Shown piece after piece: positions 1 to 9,205 of a stretch of 64,000 bases of DNA; position 1 is the first letter of the stretch, and each line of letters begins with the position of its first letter. The stretch comes from CAYWKU01 sp964459325 (GTDB lineage: Bacteria; RBG-13-61-14; CAYWKU01): contig CAYWKU010000018.1 of NCBI GenBank assembly GCA_964459325.1, positions 1 to 64,000 of the forward strand, written 5' to 3'. Under the pieces are notes generated by a model. The model ran no database searches, was not told where the DNA came from, and worked only from the letters and a program-made list of their open reading frames with translations. The translations under genes and the position numbers were made by a program.

Positions 1-122
1 AGTATTACACCCAGTTGGTGCTTTTTCACTTACCTAAAGCGGGAAGCTTGGATTAATTCAAGATTCCCCCCTGTGCACTTGCAGTTGATTTTCAACCCCC
101 GTAATGTTACCTTGCCTTCAGA

Positions 123-593
123 ATGAAAAGGGCGTCTTTTATATTTCTCGCGTTCTTAATCGCAGCCGCATGGGGTTGTAGCCCCCCTCAAGGTTCACCG
201 GGGTTGACCCCGGCCAGTGTTCAAAAGGTTTACGAGATTCCTCAGCCCGAAGTCTGGAACGCCACGCTGGCGGTGCTTACCGAAGACCTGGACATGCCTT
301 TGGAGGAGGTCATTCCGAAAACCGGAGTGGCGAGAACAAAGTGGGTGAGCTATCGCTCTGAACCGGGCGATTTTGAGCAAATGAATCGGGGTTATGAAAA
401 CAAGAGGCAACTGCCCCGGGTGGTCGAGTACAGGGTGATGGTAATGGTGAAAAAAAGCCCGGTGGGCACACTGCTCAGGGTGCGAAGATATAAGCGGGTG
501 TTTGAGACTTCATGGGAATCCGTCCCCACCGACTTGAGCTTCGAACGCCAATTCCTGAACCTGGTCAGCCAGAGGCTGGGAGTTTTCGACTAA
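123..593 (+). CDS. Predicted lipoprotein of unknown function
   Basis: A 156-residue protein with a basic N-terminus, a hydrophobic stretch (about residues 4-17) and a lipobox-like AAWGC, so Cys19 is the likely lipidated residue after signal peptidase II cleavage. The mature part is small and rich in charged residues and beta-type segments, with no motif that I recognise. Length and layout recall small outer-membrane assembly-type lipoproteins, but that is only a resemblance. The ATG at 123 has no strong ribosome site. The next gene converges on it from the opposite strand, so it appears to be transcribed alone. Confidence 0.7.
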   Translation: MKRASFIFLAFLIAAAWGCSPPQGSPGLTPASVQKVYEIPQPEVWNATLAVLTEDLDMPLEEVIPKTGVARTKWVSYRSEPGDFEQMNRGYENKRQLPRVVEYRVMVMVKKSPVGTLLRVRRYKRVFETSWESVPTDLSFERQFLNLVSQRLGVFD

Positions 594-614
594 AATCAGT
601 CCGCCGGAGAGCGG

Positions 615-1973
615 CTATTGAATGTATCCCAGCGATTTTAACTTCTCACGGTCCTTTTTAGTCAGCGTGGGTACTTTTTCCGGAATGTAAGGCTTGATAT
701 CGCTGAACCATTTCCGGATATCCTTCATCATTTGTTTTGTTCTCGCTTTCTGCCCGGACGAGAGGTCATTCACTTCATAGGGGTCTTTTTCCAGGTTATA
801 TAACTCCGGCCTTTCATCCCGATAGTTGTAAATACACTTGTACTTGCCTTTCATCACTCCCAGCATAAGTGGTTTAACGCCGGGCAGTAACTTTTTGGCG
901 CCGGGAACGTTCGGCACCGCCCCCTTGTAAGTCTCGAAATAGCGCCGATTACGCTTCAGTGTGCGAGGGGCGCCGTCGCGCTCCACCAGCACCTCGCCCC
1001 GGGCGCCCTTGAGAGGGCTTATACCGAGCATGTGGAGGATGGTGGGGAGCACGTCCAGTATCTGCGCCGGCTCGGAAGTAACCACATCTTTTTCGATGCC
1101 CGGCCCGATTACTCCCATGGGAATCTTGAGCATGGGCTCGTACACCTGTCTTCCGTGCCCGAAATAATTATGCTCCCCCAGCGACTCGCCGTGGTCGGCA
1201 AGGAAAAAGATGAGCGTATCTTCCATCATGCTCATTTCCTTCATAGCATCCAGCAGCCTGCCGATATGATGGTCGGTGTAGGCGACCTCCGTATCGTAGC
1301 GGTAGCTGGACGACTTGAACTTCTCCCCCTTCAGCGCAGGAAATTTAAATTGCTCTCGAAATTTGTAAGGAGCATGGGGGTCGCTGTAATGCGCCCACAT
1401 GAAAAAAGGCTTTTCCTCGCCCTCGTGCTCCTCCAGCCACTCCACCGCCAGGTCCGTCACGTCCATCGCGTCCCGCTCGTTTTTCAGGGGATTACGGTTT
1501 TTGTGAAACTCGTCATCGTAGTGGTCGAACCCCTTGTTCAACCTGCTCAAACGGCCCTTGAGCGTCCAGTTACTTTGCACCGCCGCCGTGCTGTAACCCA
1601 CCCTTTTCATCATTTCGGAGAGAAGTATGAAATCCGACCTGACCCCGAGGCCGTTGCGGGTGCAGCCGGTCTCGTGGGGGTAGCGGGAAGTAAAAAGGGA
1701 GGCGAACGCCGGGGCCGTCAGGGGTTCGGTCGTATGGGCATTGGTGAACCGGATGCCCCTCTTCAAGAGCGCATCGATGTTGGGGCTGGTGTTACGCTTC
1801 CTGCCGTAAATGCTCAACCGGTCGGCCCTTAAGGTGTCAACAGTTAACAGAAGCACATTCGGCTTATCGCGCCGGGATTTTGAAGCTGCGGGTTTAAATG
1901 CAAAAGTTGCGGTCAGTAACGCGGCAAGCGTTATAATAAATATGGATGTTACTTTTTTGTTTTTCGTGTTCAT
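615..1973 (-). CDS. Sulfatase-fold (alkaline phosphatase superfamily) hydrolase, Thr in the nucleophile position
   Basis: About 452 residues from the ATG at 1973; an upstream in-frame TTG is less likely. Residues 9-27 form an N-terminal signal anchor. The N-terminal metal motif is NVLLLTVDTLRAD (39-51), and a late motif contains ADHGESLGEH with FGHG, as in sulfatases and other alkaline-phosphatase-superfamily enzymes. Sulfatases need a Cys or Ser in C-x-P-x-R, which is converted to formylglycine. Here the aligned stretch is TAPAFASLFTSRYP, with Thr86 in the nucleophile position and Phe90 in place of Arg. That makes formylglycine chemistry unlikely. It fits Thr-using members such as phosphoglycerol or phosphoethanolamine transferase relatives. 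The substrate is not known. Confidence 0.8.
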   Translation of the reverse strand: MNTKNKKVTSIFIITLAALLTATFAFKPAASKSRRDKPNVLLLTVDTLRADRLSIYGRKRNTSPNIDALLKRGIRFTNAHTTEPLTAPAFASLFTSRYPHETGCTRNGLGVRSDFILLSEMMKRVGYSTAAVQSNWTLKGRLSRLNKGFDHYDDEFHKNRNPLKNERDAMDVTDLAVEWLEEHEGEEKPFFMWAHYSDPHAPYKFREQFKFPALKGEKFKSSSYRYDTEVAYTDHHIGRLLDAMKEMSMMEDTLIFFLADHGESLGEHNYFGHGRQVYEPMLKIPMGVIGPGIEKDVVTSEPAQILDVLPTILHMLGISPLKGARGEVLVERDGAPRTLKRNRRYFETYKGAVPNVPGAKKLLPGVKPLMLGVMKGKYKCIYNYRDERPELYNLEKDPYEVNDLSSGQKARTKQMMKDIRKWFSDIKPYIPEKVPTLTKKDREKLKSLGYIQ

Positions 1974-2145
1974 GGCCTGTAAAGTATCATACAAAGCCGG
2001 TCATGTAAATCGCGCCCGCTGCATCCTACCCCTCTCACGCGCAGCACAAGCTCAGTCTGATAACCTGCTCTTGTCTTTTAGACTTGTTCTCATTGCGCAG
2101 GTTCCGGCAGCGGGTTAAGATTAAGGATTGAAGGAAAACCTCACG

Positions 2146-3237
2146 ATGCAAAGGCAAACCCCGTTGACATACAATGAAGAACTGGCCCGCCAGGTGGCGG
2201 GGCTGGTGATAGCGGGCTTCGAAGGAAAAAAAGCGGACTTCCGCCTGAAAAAGCTTCTGGAAAAAGGGCTCGGCGGGGTCATCCTTTTCAAGCGCAACCT
2301 CGGCTCACCTGCATCCGTACGCAAACTTACCGATTCGTTGCGAAAAGCCGCCGGAGACGACGAACTGCTGGTGGCCATCGACCACGAAGGCGGACGGGTT
2401 ACGAAGCTGGATGCGCCCTTCACCCACTTCCCCTCGGCGGCGACGCTGGGCAAATCCGGCGACCCCGAGCTTGCCCGCGAGGTAGGGGCGGCGATGGGCC
2501 GCGAGTTGGCCGCCGTCGGGATAAACCTCAACTTCGCGCCCGTCCTCGACCTTGCCACGCCGCAAACAAGCGCCGTCATCGGTGACCGAAGCTTCGGCGC
2601 CGACCCCGACGCGGTGTTCGCAGTCGCTTACGCTTACGCGCAGGGCATGCAATCCCAGGGGGTGGCCGCCTGCGCCAAGCACTTCCCCGGCCACGGGTCG
2701 GTCGGCGGCGACAGCCACATCGAGCTGCCGGAATCGGACTACAGCGCCGAGGAAATGCAACGTCACATCGAACCCTTCCGCAAAATGGCCGAAGGAGAAA
2801 TCGCGGGCATGATGTCCGCTCATATCAAGGTGAACAGCATCGACCCTTATTATCCCGCCACTTTCAGCTCGCGCATGTTAACCGGAATGCTCCGGGATGA
2901 AATGGGCTATCGGGGTGTTGTTTTTACCGACGATATACGCATGGCCGGCGCGACAGAGCCGGCGGGAGCGCTGGAAGCGGCATACATGGCGCTAAAATCA
3001 GGTGCGGACGTGGTATTGGTGTCCGAGAATATCGATTTCGCTTCCGAGGTGATAAACCGGCTCGACCTTTGCGTACGGCACATGGCCATAGACATGAACG
3101 CACTTGTCGAAAGCGCCGAGCGGATGAAGCTTTTAAAAAAACGCTTTTCACTCGCCGAGGGACGGCGCCCGCCGCTTGATGTCATAGGATGTCCGGAGCA
3201 CCGGGAGCTTGCACGCAAGGTGGCGGAGCTTGAATAA
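2146..3237 (+). CDS. nagZ: Beta-N-acetylhexosaminidase, glycoside hydrolase family 3 (NagZ-like)
   Basis: A 363-residue GH3 enzyme that removes N-acetylglucosamine from muropeptides during cell-wall recycling. Visible family marks are AIDHEGGRV, the KHFPGHG motif and the FTDDIRMAGA segment holding the nucleophile Asp, all in the usual order. Length matches single-domain NagZ. There is no signal peptide, in keeping with a cytoplasmic enzyme. I chose the ATG at 2146, with AAGGA about 10 bases upstream, over the in-frame TTG at 2128. No recycling partner genes lie beside it. Confidence 0.88.
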   Translation: MQRQTPLTYNEELARQVAGLVIAGFEGKKADFRLKKLLEKGLGGVILFKRNLGSPASVRKLTDSLRKAAGDDELLVAIDHEGGRVTKLDAPFTHFPSAATLGKSGDPELAREVGAAMGRELAAVGINLNFAPVLDLATPQTSAVIGDRSFGADPDAVFAVAYAYAQGMQSQGVAACAKHFPGHGSVGGDSHIELPESDYSAEEMQRHIEPFRKMAEGEIAGMMSAHIKVNSIDPYYPATFSSRMLTGMLRDEMGYRGVVFTDDIRMAGATEPAGALEAAYMALKSGADVVLVSENIDFASEVINRLDLCVRHMAIDMNALVESAERMKLLKKRFSLAEGRRPPLDVIGCPEHRELARKVAELE

Positions 3238-3302
3238 CTCCCAAGATATGGCCGTTTCGCAAAAAATTAAAGGGGGAACTGTGGGATTTCTCGTAAGATT
3301 AT

Positions 3303-3860
3303 CTAATCCCAGCTTACGTCAAATTCTATACCCCTCTTACCCTCGTACTCACCGGGGTGAAACTCGATTTTCACGTTGGAGCCGCCCGTAAGCTCCACAA
3401 TCCTCTCGAATCCCCCTTCCAATTGTGCGGCATAAGGTTCGCCGCCTTCTTCCTCCGGGGGGTAGTCCACCCATACTTTTGCGTGCTTATCCCCCTGTTT
3501 TTCAAATTCCATGACGGAGAAGTTGAAAAACTGCTGCCTGAGCAGCATAAAACGCTCCAGGGCTTTCATGGGGTCGGATTCCGAAATCACCGACTTGTAT
3601 ATCCCCTTTACCAACTGCTCCATGCTGATTCTGCCCCAGGCGTGAACCTTCTTCAGGTCGCCGTCGGCGAGTACGTGGAAAGTGGCAAGACCCGCACGGG
3701 TGAAGGTTTCCAACGGATACCAGACGGAGGGGAGAACTCTGCTGTTGATTATCTCCCAGTCCTCATCCTTGAGATACTTGTCCCATTCCCTGTCCTTGTT
3801 GGCGCGAATCATCCTCACGTAGTCCATGAGAAGACTGCCCTTAACTTTTTTTTCTGACAT
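3303..3860 (-). CDS. Hypothetical protein, possibly TIGR02265/DUF2378-like
   Basis: A 185-residue soluble protein starting at the ATG at 3860, where GGGGGA lies 8 bases upstream. It is mostly helical, with a central SVWYPLETFTRAGL segment followed by ADGDLKKVHAWGRIS. The WYP-(E)-x-(Y/F) plus G-D-L layout recurs in the protein at 14762-15340, so the two look like distant paralogues. The pattern resembles the deltaproteobacterial TIGR02265 group (about 200 residues, unknown function), but I cannot run the comparison. The gene is transcribed divergently from the phosphoglycerate mutase-like gene, with a palindromic repeat between them. Confidence 0.6.
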   Translation of the reverse strand: MSEKKVKGSLLMDYVRMIRANKDREWDKYLKDEDWEIINSRVLPSVWYPLETFTRAGLATFHVLADGDLKKVHAWGRISMEQLVKGIYKSVISESDPMKALERFMLLRQQFFNFSVMEFEKQGDKHAKVWVDYPPEEEGGEPYAAQLEGGFERIVELTGGSNVKIEFHPGEYEGKRGIEFDVSWD

Positions 3861-3975
3861 CTTTCTGTCCCCCGGCACATTAAATATACTTTACATCTTA
3901 ACTCCATGCATTGCAAAAGTCAACACAAATTTTGCCCCTCGCCCCCCTTTTTCCGCCGATTGCCCCGGCGGGTAA

Positions 3976-4072
3976 CACATCCTGACCGCAGGGTGGCTTT
4001 TGTAGTTCGGAATGGGTTACTCTTAAAAGTTACAATCCGGTTCTCCAAACCTCCGGGAGCGGTCAGGGTGTG
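3976..4072 (+). repeat. Dispersed palindromic repeat family A, copy 1 of 3
   Basis: The outer arms are CACATCCTGACCGC (3976-3989) and GCGGTCAGGGTGTG (4059-4072). They pair along all 14 positions if one G-U pair is allowed. Just inside the right arm lies CTCCGGGA, also found in the copies at 25548-25657 (as its complement) and 62420-62529. A GGTT...AACC hairpin sits where the other copies carry a CATG-type hairpin. It fills the divergent gap before the ApgM-like gene. Confidence 0.75.
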
Positions 4073-4158
4073 AGACTGAAATTTATTCACCCGTTTCACC
4101 TCATATAAATACGATGCCTCCTTGCGGCGACCCGAGCTTTTACTTACTTTAGTATCCC

Positions 4159-5367
4159 ATGGCAAGGAGAAAGTTCATAATATTGCTCGGCGACGGTATG
4201 GCGGACCGGCCGCTGCCGGAGCTTGAGGGCCGCACGCCGCTGATGGCGGCCAAAACGCCGAACATGGATTCAGTAAGCTCCCGGGGAACCTTCGGATACG
4301 TAACCACCGCCGCCCCCGGCTTTCCTGCCGGCAGCGACATCATGAACATGAACATCATGGGCTACGACCCTTCCAGCTACTATACCGGACGCGCTCCCAT
4401 CGAAGCCGCCGGGATGGGTATCGAGCTTGGCCGCGACGATGTGGCCTTCCGTTGCAACCTGGTAACCCTGAAAATGAACGAGGGAAGGGTCTTCATGCAC
4501 GATTACTCGGCCGGGCACATAAGCGAGTATGAGGGCGACAACATCATCCGCTACCTGGACGAGTTTCTCGGCAAGGGCGACATATCGTTTTACCCCGGCA
4601 AGAGCTACCGGCACCTGATGGTGTGGCAAAACGGCCCCGACGGCCTCGACCTGACTCCGCCGCACGACATCATGGATAAGGAAATCGCGCCGTACATCCC
4701 GAAAGACGACAGTCTGCTCGAGCTGACCGAAAAGTCATGGACCCTGCTCCGGGACCATCCGGCGAACCAGCTAAGGAACACGCGGGGGCAAATGCCGGCC
4801 AACAGCATATGGCTCTGGGGGGAAGGCAAGCCGCCGCAGTTGCCCACCTACGCCGAAAAATACGGCCTGGAGGGGGTGATGGTGAGTGCTGTTGACCTCC
4901 TTAAAGGCCTCGGAAAACTGGCGGGACTTGAGGCGCCTGAAGTTGAGGGCGCCACCGGCTACCTGGACACCAAGTATGAAAACAAGGTGAAAGCGGCCAT
5001 GGAAGGCCTCGAAAGCAGGGATTTCGCATACCTGCACGTGGAAGCCCCCGACGAATGCGGCCACGCGGCCGACGTCAACACGAAAATCCGCGCCATTGAA
5101 GATTTCGACCGCCGGGTGGTGGGAAACGTGCTCGAAGCGATGGAGAACCTCTCCGACTGGCGGCTGCTGGTAATGCCCGACCACGCCACCCCCATCGAGG
5201 TGAGGACTCACGTGAAGGACCCGGTGCCGTTCGCAGTTCTGTCATCGGAAGTTCCAAAGGATGCCCGGACTCAAACAAGTTTTTGCGAAACCCCACAGCC
5301 CGAAAAACATCACAACTACATGAACTCGTGCGAAAAGCTCAATGAATTTTTCTTCAGAAAAGGTTGA
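4159..5367 (+). CDS. Cofactor-independent phosphoglycerate mutase family protein (proposed homoserine kinase type)
   Basis: A 402-residue protein of the archaeal-type ApgM family in the alkaline phosphatase superfamily. The N-terminal metal/nucleophile region reads IILLGDGMADRPLPEL, then PGFPAGSDIMNMNIMGYDP, with Ser in the usual phospho-enzyme position. HVEAPDECGHAAD and MPDHATP supply later metal ligands. Members with this N-terminal pattern are the subgroup annotated as proposed homoserine kinase (TIGR02535), distinct from the true mutase type encoded at 62568-63779. No threonine pathway gene lies nearby, so the substrate is open. No clear ribosome site precedes the ATG. Its stop overlaps the start of the ferredoxin gene by one base. 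Confidence 0.8.
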   Translation: MARRKFIILLGDGMADRPLPELEGRTPLMAAKTPNMDSVSSRGTFGYVTTAAPGFPAGSDIMNMNIMGYDPSSYYTGRAPIEAAGMGIELGRDDVAFRCNLVTLKMNEGRVFMHDYSAGHISEYEGDNIIRYLDEFLGKGDISFYPGKSYRHLMVWQNGPDGLDLTPPHDIMDKEIAPYIPKDDSLLELTEKSWTLLRDHPANQLRNTRGQMPANSIWLWGEGKPPQLPTYAEKYGLEGVMVSAVDLLKGLGKLAGLEAPEVEGATGYLDTKYENKVKAAMEGLESRDFAYLHVEAPDECGHAADVNTKIRAIEDFDRRVVGNVLEAMENLSDWRLLVMPDHATPIEVRTHVKDPVPFAVLSSEVPKDARTQTSFCETPQPEKHHNYMNSCEKLNEFFFRKG

Positions 5368-5582
5368 TGCATAAGGAAATGGCCCGCATAGAAGTAGAAA
5401 CCGAAAGATGCAAGGGCTGCGGCCTTTGCGTACAGGCCTGCAAAGAAGAATGCATCGCCCAGGAGGGTGAAATCAACTCCTCCGGCTGGATTACCATAGT
5501 CTTCATCAATTCCGACAAGTGCAAGGGCTGCGCGATGTGCGCGGAAGTATGTCCCGACATGGCCATCGAGGTCTACAAGTAG
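5367..5582 (+). CDS. 2[4Fe-4S] ferredoxin
   Basis: A 71-residue protein with two clusters of the C-x2-C-x2-C-x3-C type (CKGCGLCVQAC and CKGCAMCAEVCP), as in small dicluster ferredoxins and the delta subunits of 2-oxoacid:ferredoxin oxidoreductases. The insertion between the motifs (QEGEINSSGWITIVFINSDK) is typical of the delta-subunit group, but no other oxidoreductase subunit lies next to it. The ATG at 5367 shares a base with the TGA of the upstream gene, so the two are probably translationally coupled. The TAG stop is formed by the first bases of a palindromic repeat. Confidence 0.85.
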   Translation: MHKEMARIEVETERCKGCGLCVQACKEECIAQEGEINSSGWITIVFINSDKCKGCAMCAEVCPDMAIEVYK

Positions 5583-5680
5583 GCGCGACACTTTTGTCGC
5601 GCAATCCCATAAGCCCGATGGCGCCGCCCGGCGTGAGCCGGGTTACCATCATGCAGCCCGGCGGGAGCGCCGGGCCTACC
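5580..5680. repeat. Paired-hairpin intergenic element, GGTAGG/CCTACC class, copy 1
   Basis: It opens with TAGGCGCGACA-TTTT-TGTCGCG, continues with a CCCGGC/GCCGGG stem, and closes with GCCCGGCGGGAGCGCCGGGC followed by CCTACC. The same architecture of TAGG edge, hairpin, spacer, hairpin and CCTACC edge is seen at 25226-25324, and a shorter version at 10343-10403. The stem sequences differ but remain self-complementary. It fills the gap between the ferredoxin and acyl-CoA dehydrogenase genes. Confidence 0.7.
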
Positions 5681-5786
5681 AACTCTCATCAAGCTTTAAC
5701 CTCCTCCGGGCAGACTTTTCAACAACCTCCACATCTGCTAATATATAAAACTCACTAACCTTGATTAATGTTAAGGAGGCATTGAT

Positions 5787-7574
5787 ATGAGCGAAAAAGA
5801 TGTAACCGTTCGGCCCGGCGGAAGTTTCATGCTCGAAAAAGTGGGCAGCTCCCGCATCGGCACACCGGAGGAGTTCACCGAAGAGGAGCGGATGTTCGGC
5901 CAGACCGCGGAAGATTTCATTCAGAAGGAAGTACTGCCCCAGATAGAGGAAATAGACCACAAAAACTTCGACCTGATGGTCAGCTTGCTTAAGAAGTCCG
6001 GCGAGCTGGGACTATTGTCAATCGACGTGCCCGAAGCTTACGAGGGACTGGAGTATTCCAAGGCCGCGAGCATGTACGTGGCGGAGAAAATAGCGCCATC
6101 GGGCAGCTTCAGCACCGCCCTGATGGCTCACGTCGGCATAGGAACCCTCCCCATTGTTTTCTTCGGCAACGAAGAGCAGAAAAAGAAGTACCTGCCGGCG
6201 CTGGCCAGCGGAGAAAAGCTGGCGGCCTACGCCCTTACAGAAACAGGCTCCGGCTCGGACGCCCTGGCGGCCAAGTGCAAAGCGGTGCTCTCCGAGGACG
6301 GCAAGCATTACATAATCAACGGTACCAAGCAGTTCATCACCAACGCCGGTTTCGCCGACCTTTTCACTGTGTACCTCAAAATTGACGGCGATAAGTTCAG
6401 CGCTTTCATTGTGGAAAGGGACACCCCCGGCTTTACCGTGGGCCCGGAGGAGAAGAAGATGGGAATCCACGGCTCAAGCACCTGCCCTCTTATCTTCGAG
6501 GACGCCAAAGTTCCCGCCGAAAACCTGCTGGGCGAAATCGGCAAGGGCCACAAAATAGCCTTCAACATCCTCAACGTGGGCCGGTTCAAACTCGGCGCCG
6601 CGGCGCTCGGCGCGGCAAAGTACTGCCTCAAGGAAGCCGTGACTTACGGCAACCAGCGAGCCCAGTTCGGAGTGCCCATTACCGGCTTCGGCATGGTAAA
6701 AAACAAGCTCGCCGACATGGCCGCTTACATTTACTCCTGCGAATCCATGGTTTACAGGGTGGCCGGACTGATGGACGGCAGAATGGCGGATATCGACAAG
6801 GACGCCTCCGACGCGCAGCAGCAGAACATGATGGCCATCGAAGAGTACGCCGTCGAGGATTCCATCATCAAGGTTTACGGCTCGGAATGCTTCGACTACT
6901 GCGCCGATGAGGGCATCCAGATACTGGGCGGATACGGCTTCACCCAGGAATACCCTCTGGAAAGATGCTATCGGGACAGCCGCATCAACCGCATCTTCGA
7001 AGGCACCAACGAAATCAACCGGCTGGTCACCACCACCACGCTGCTGAAACGCGCCACCAAGGGCCAGATACCGTGGATGGACGTGGCAAAGGAGGTGGCA
7101 AAGGAAGCCGAGTCCGGAGATGTAAGCATTGACGCCGAAGGGTCCCTGGCGTGGTCGATAGACGCAACCGAGCGGGCCAAAAAGGCCGCCATACTGTCTT
7201 CAAACGCAGCCATCACCAAGTACATGAACGAGCTTACCAAGAACCAGGAAATAATCGAAATGGTGGCGGACATGGTCATCGAAAGCTACGCTATGGATTC
7301 CTCGGTGGCGCGGACGCTGCAATTGATTGAAAGCATGGGCGAGGAAAAGGCCAAGTACGCAATCAGCGCCTGCAACCTGGTCTGCCAGCTCGCGGCAGAC
7401 AAAATCTTCCTTACATGTACTCAGTTGTTAAGCTCCACCATCGACGGCGACGAATACAAAAAACTGATGAAAAACCTGCACAATTTCAGGATAAGCGACC
7501 GGGTGAACCTGATAACCGAGCGACGGACCGTAGCGGACAGGATTATCGACCGGGAAGCTTACGACCTGGTCTGA
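5787..7574 (+). CDS. Acyl-CoA dehydrogenase, long type with C-terminal extension
   Basis: A 595-residue FAD enzyme that oxidises an acyl-CoA to the 2-enoyl-CoA. The size and C-terminal extension of about 180 residues match the very-long-chain/ACAD9-like group rather than the 380-residue short-chain group. Visible marks are AYALTETGSGSDA for substrate/FAD binding, FITNAGFADLFTVY, RAQFGVPI, and the C-terminal RINRIFEGTNEINRL, whose Glu is the usual catalytic base of this branch. The start has AAGGAGG 8 bases upstream. It stands alone and ends at a strong terminator. Electrons would normally go to ETF, which is not encoded here. Chain-length preference cannot be read from the sequence. Confidence 0.9.
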   Translation: MSEKDVTVRPGGSFMLEKVGSSRIGTPEEFTEEERMFGQTAEDFIQKEVLPQIEEIDHKNFDLMVSLLKKSGELGLLSIDVPEAYEGLEYSKAASMYVAEKIAPSGSFSTALMAHVGIGTLPIVFFGNEEQKKKYLPALASGEKLAAYALTETGSGSDALAAKCKAVLSEDGKHYIINGTKQFITNAGFADLFTVYLKIDGDKFSAFIVERDTPGFTVGPEEKKMGIHGSSTCPLIFEDAKVPAENLLGEIGKGHKIAFNILNVGRFKLGAAALGAAKYCLKEAVTYGNQRAQFGVPITGFGMVKNKLADMAAYIYSCESMVYRVAGLMDGRMADIDKDASDAQQQNMMAIEEYAVEDSIIKVYGSECFDYCADEGIQILGGYGFTQEYPLERCYRDSRINRIFEGTNEINRLVTTTTLLKRATKGQIPWMDVAKEVAKEAESGDVSIDAEGSLAWSIDATERAKKAAILSSNAAITKYMNELTKNQEIIEMVADMVIESYAMDSSVARTLQLIESMGEEKAKYAISACNLVCQLAADKIFLTCTQLLSSTIDGDEYKKLMKNLHNFRISDRVNLITERRTVADRIIDREAYDLV

Positions 7575-7604
7575 GCCCTCTCAAAAGTCAAACGGACGTC
7601 AAGG

Positions 7605-7631
7605 GGCGGGGAATATCTCCCCGCCTTTTTT
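7605..7631 (+). terminator. Rho-independent terminator after the acyl-CoA dehydrogenase
   Basis: The stem GGCGGGGA (7605-7612) pairs perfectly with TCCCCGCC (7618-7625) around a five-base loop, and six T follow at 7626-7631. It lies 31 bases past the stop codon, on the right strand. Confidence 0.88.
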
Positions 7632-7753
7632 GTCGCCCGGATTGAAAAGTCCCCCACCCAAATGCCGGGCGGAATTGTGAAGTAGCTCAAAGCGTATTAC
7701 CATTTCTAATTAAGAGGGAAATTCAATCCGCGTAAAACGTCACGGGTGAGAAA

Positions 7754-9205
7754 TTGAAATCGATACGCAACATCCACCTTGTAAAAAGCTTCATGATAAC
7801 CCCCGACAACAGCGGCATGACACCGCCGATGGGCATAATGCACGTGGCCGGGGCGTTGCGGCGGAAGGGCAATTACTCGATAAAAATCTCCGACAGCCGG
7901 CTCCTGGGAGGCAGGGTGAAGGGTGTCATGCCCCGGTTGCGTGGCGAGGAGCCGGACATTGTCGGCATCTCGTCCATAACAATGGAAGCGCCTTTCATGC
8001 ACAAGCTGGCGGCGCGCATCAAGTCCGAGTTTCCCCGGACAGTGGTTGTCGTCGGCGGTCCTCATCCCACTATGTACGCCGAAGACACCATGTCCGACAC
8101 CAACATTGACTACGCGGTCATAGGCGAAGGCGAGGAGACCTTTGGCGAACTGGTGGAAGCCATATCGGGCGGCGAAGGAAAGGATATCGGGAACGTGCGG
8201 GGAATAGCGCGGCGGGAAAACGGACAGGTTGTCCGGAACGAACCCAGGCCGTTCATAGAAAACCTCGATGTCCTTCCTTTCCCGGCATGGGACTTGATTG
8301 ACCGGGCCGGATACGCAAGCCGAAACAGCATGGCGAATGTAGGCAAAAGGCCCTACATGGGTATGTTCACCTCCCGGGCCTGCCCTTACAACTGCGTCTA
8401 CTGCCACCGTATTTTCGGAAAAGGCTTCCGCCCTCACAGCCCGGATTACGTGCTGGATATGATGGAAACCCTGAAAAAGGACTTTGGTATAAACGAGTAC
8501 GAAATATACGACGACATTTTCAACTGGGACGCACCGCGAATGAACGAAATCTGCGAAGGCATAGGCCGCAGAAACATCGAGCCTAAGTTGATTTTCCCCA
8601 ACGGCCTGAGAGGGGACATTTTGACCGAGCGCCAGGTTCAGAGCCTGGTGGACGCCGGAACCACCTACGTCTGCCTGGCGGTGGAAACGGCCAGCCCCCG
8701 CCTTCAAAGGGAGATTCGGAAAAACCTCAAGCTTGACCGCATGAAGGATACGATGGACTACTTCGCCGCAAGACGAATATACCAGGTGGGATTTTTCATG
8801 CTCGGCTTTCCGTCCGAAACCCTCGAAGAACTCGAGCTTACCGTGAATTTCGCCCTTCACTCGCCGCTGCACGGCGCCTATTTCTTTATCGCCACGCCGT
8901 TCAGGGGGACCGAGCTTTTTGACATGGCCGGCGACGAAGCAATCGCCCGGGCGCACTCGGGCTTCGAAGACCACGATTACTTCAAAGGTAACTACAATAT
9001 GAGCGCCGTGCCCGATGAGCGCTTCTTCGACCTTCAAAGGAAGGCTTTCAGGAAATTTTACCTGCATCCACAGAGAATGTGGCGAATACTCAGAGACCAC
9101 CCCAACCGCCGCTGCCTGATGAATTACTTCCTGATTACCCTGAGAAAAATTATTTTAAAGGAGAGGGGTAACAGGATGGAGGAGCTTCCTTCCTGCGCTC
9201 AATAA
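7754..9205 (+). CDS. B12-binding radical SAM protein
   Basis: A 483-residue enzyme with an N-terminal cobalamin-binding Rossmann domain (about 1-150; VVVVGGPHPTMYAED and YAVIGEGEETF are typical) and a radical SAM barrel whose 4Fe-4S motif is CPYNCVYC. The C-terminal part, with ARAHSGF and many aromatic residues, is less conserved. The family includes B12-dependent methylases and BchE-type cyclases, and the substrate is not deducible. A TTG start at 7754 preceded by GGTGAG keeps the first beta strand, IHLVKS; the next ATG would remove it. No partner genes are adjacent. Confidence 0.83.
   Translation: MKSIRNIHLVKSFMITPDNSGMTPPMGIMHVAGALRRKGNYSIKISDSRLLGGRVKGVMPRLRGEEPDIVGISSITMEAPFMHKLAARIKSEFPRTVVVVGGPHPTMYAEDTMSDTNIDYAVIGEGEETFGELVEAISGGEGKDIGNVRGIARRENGQVVRNEPRPFIENLDVLPFPAWDLIDRAGYASRNSMANVGKRPYMGMFTSRACPYNCVYCHRIFGKGFRPHSPDYVLDMMETLKKDFGINEYEIYDDIFNWDAPRMNEICEGIGRRNIEPKLIFPNGLRGDILTERQVQSLVDAGTTYVCLAVETASPRLQREIRKNLKLDRMKDTMDYFAARRIYQVGFFMLGFPSETLEELELTVNFALHSPLHGAYFFIATPFRGTELFDMAGDEAIARAHSGFEDHDYFKGNYNMSAVPDERFFDLQRKAFRKFYLHPQRMWRILRDHPNRRCLMNYFLITLRKIILKERGNRMEELPSCAQ

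Noticed and set aside
7706..9100. A 464-codon open frame antisense to the radical SAM gene
   Set aside because: Its translation is His/Val-rich with no recognisable motif and mirrors the GC-rich codon pattern of the opposite strand; the radical SAM and B12 motifs on the + strand decide the matter.
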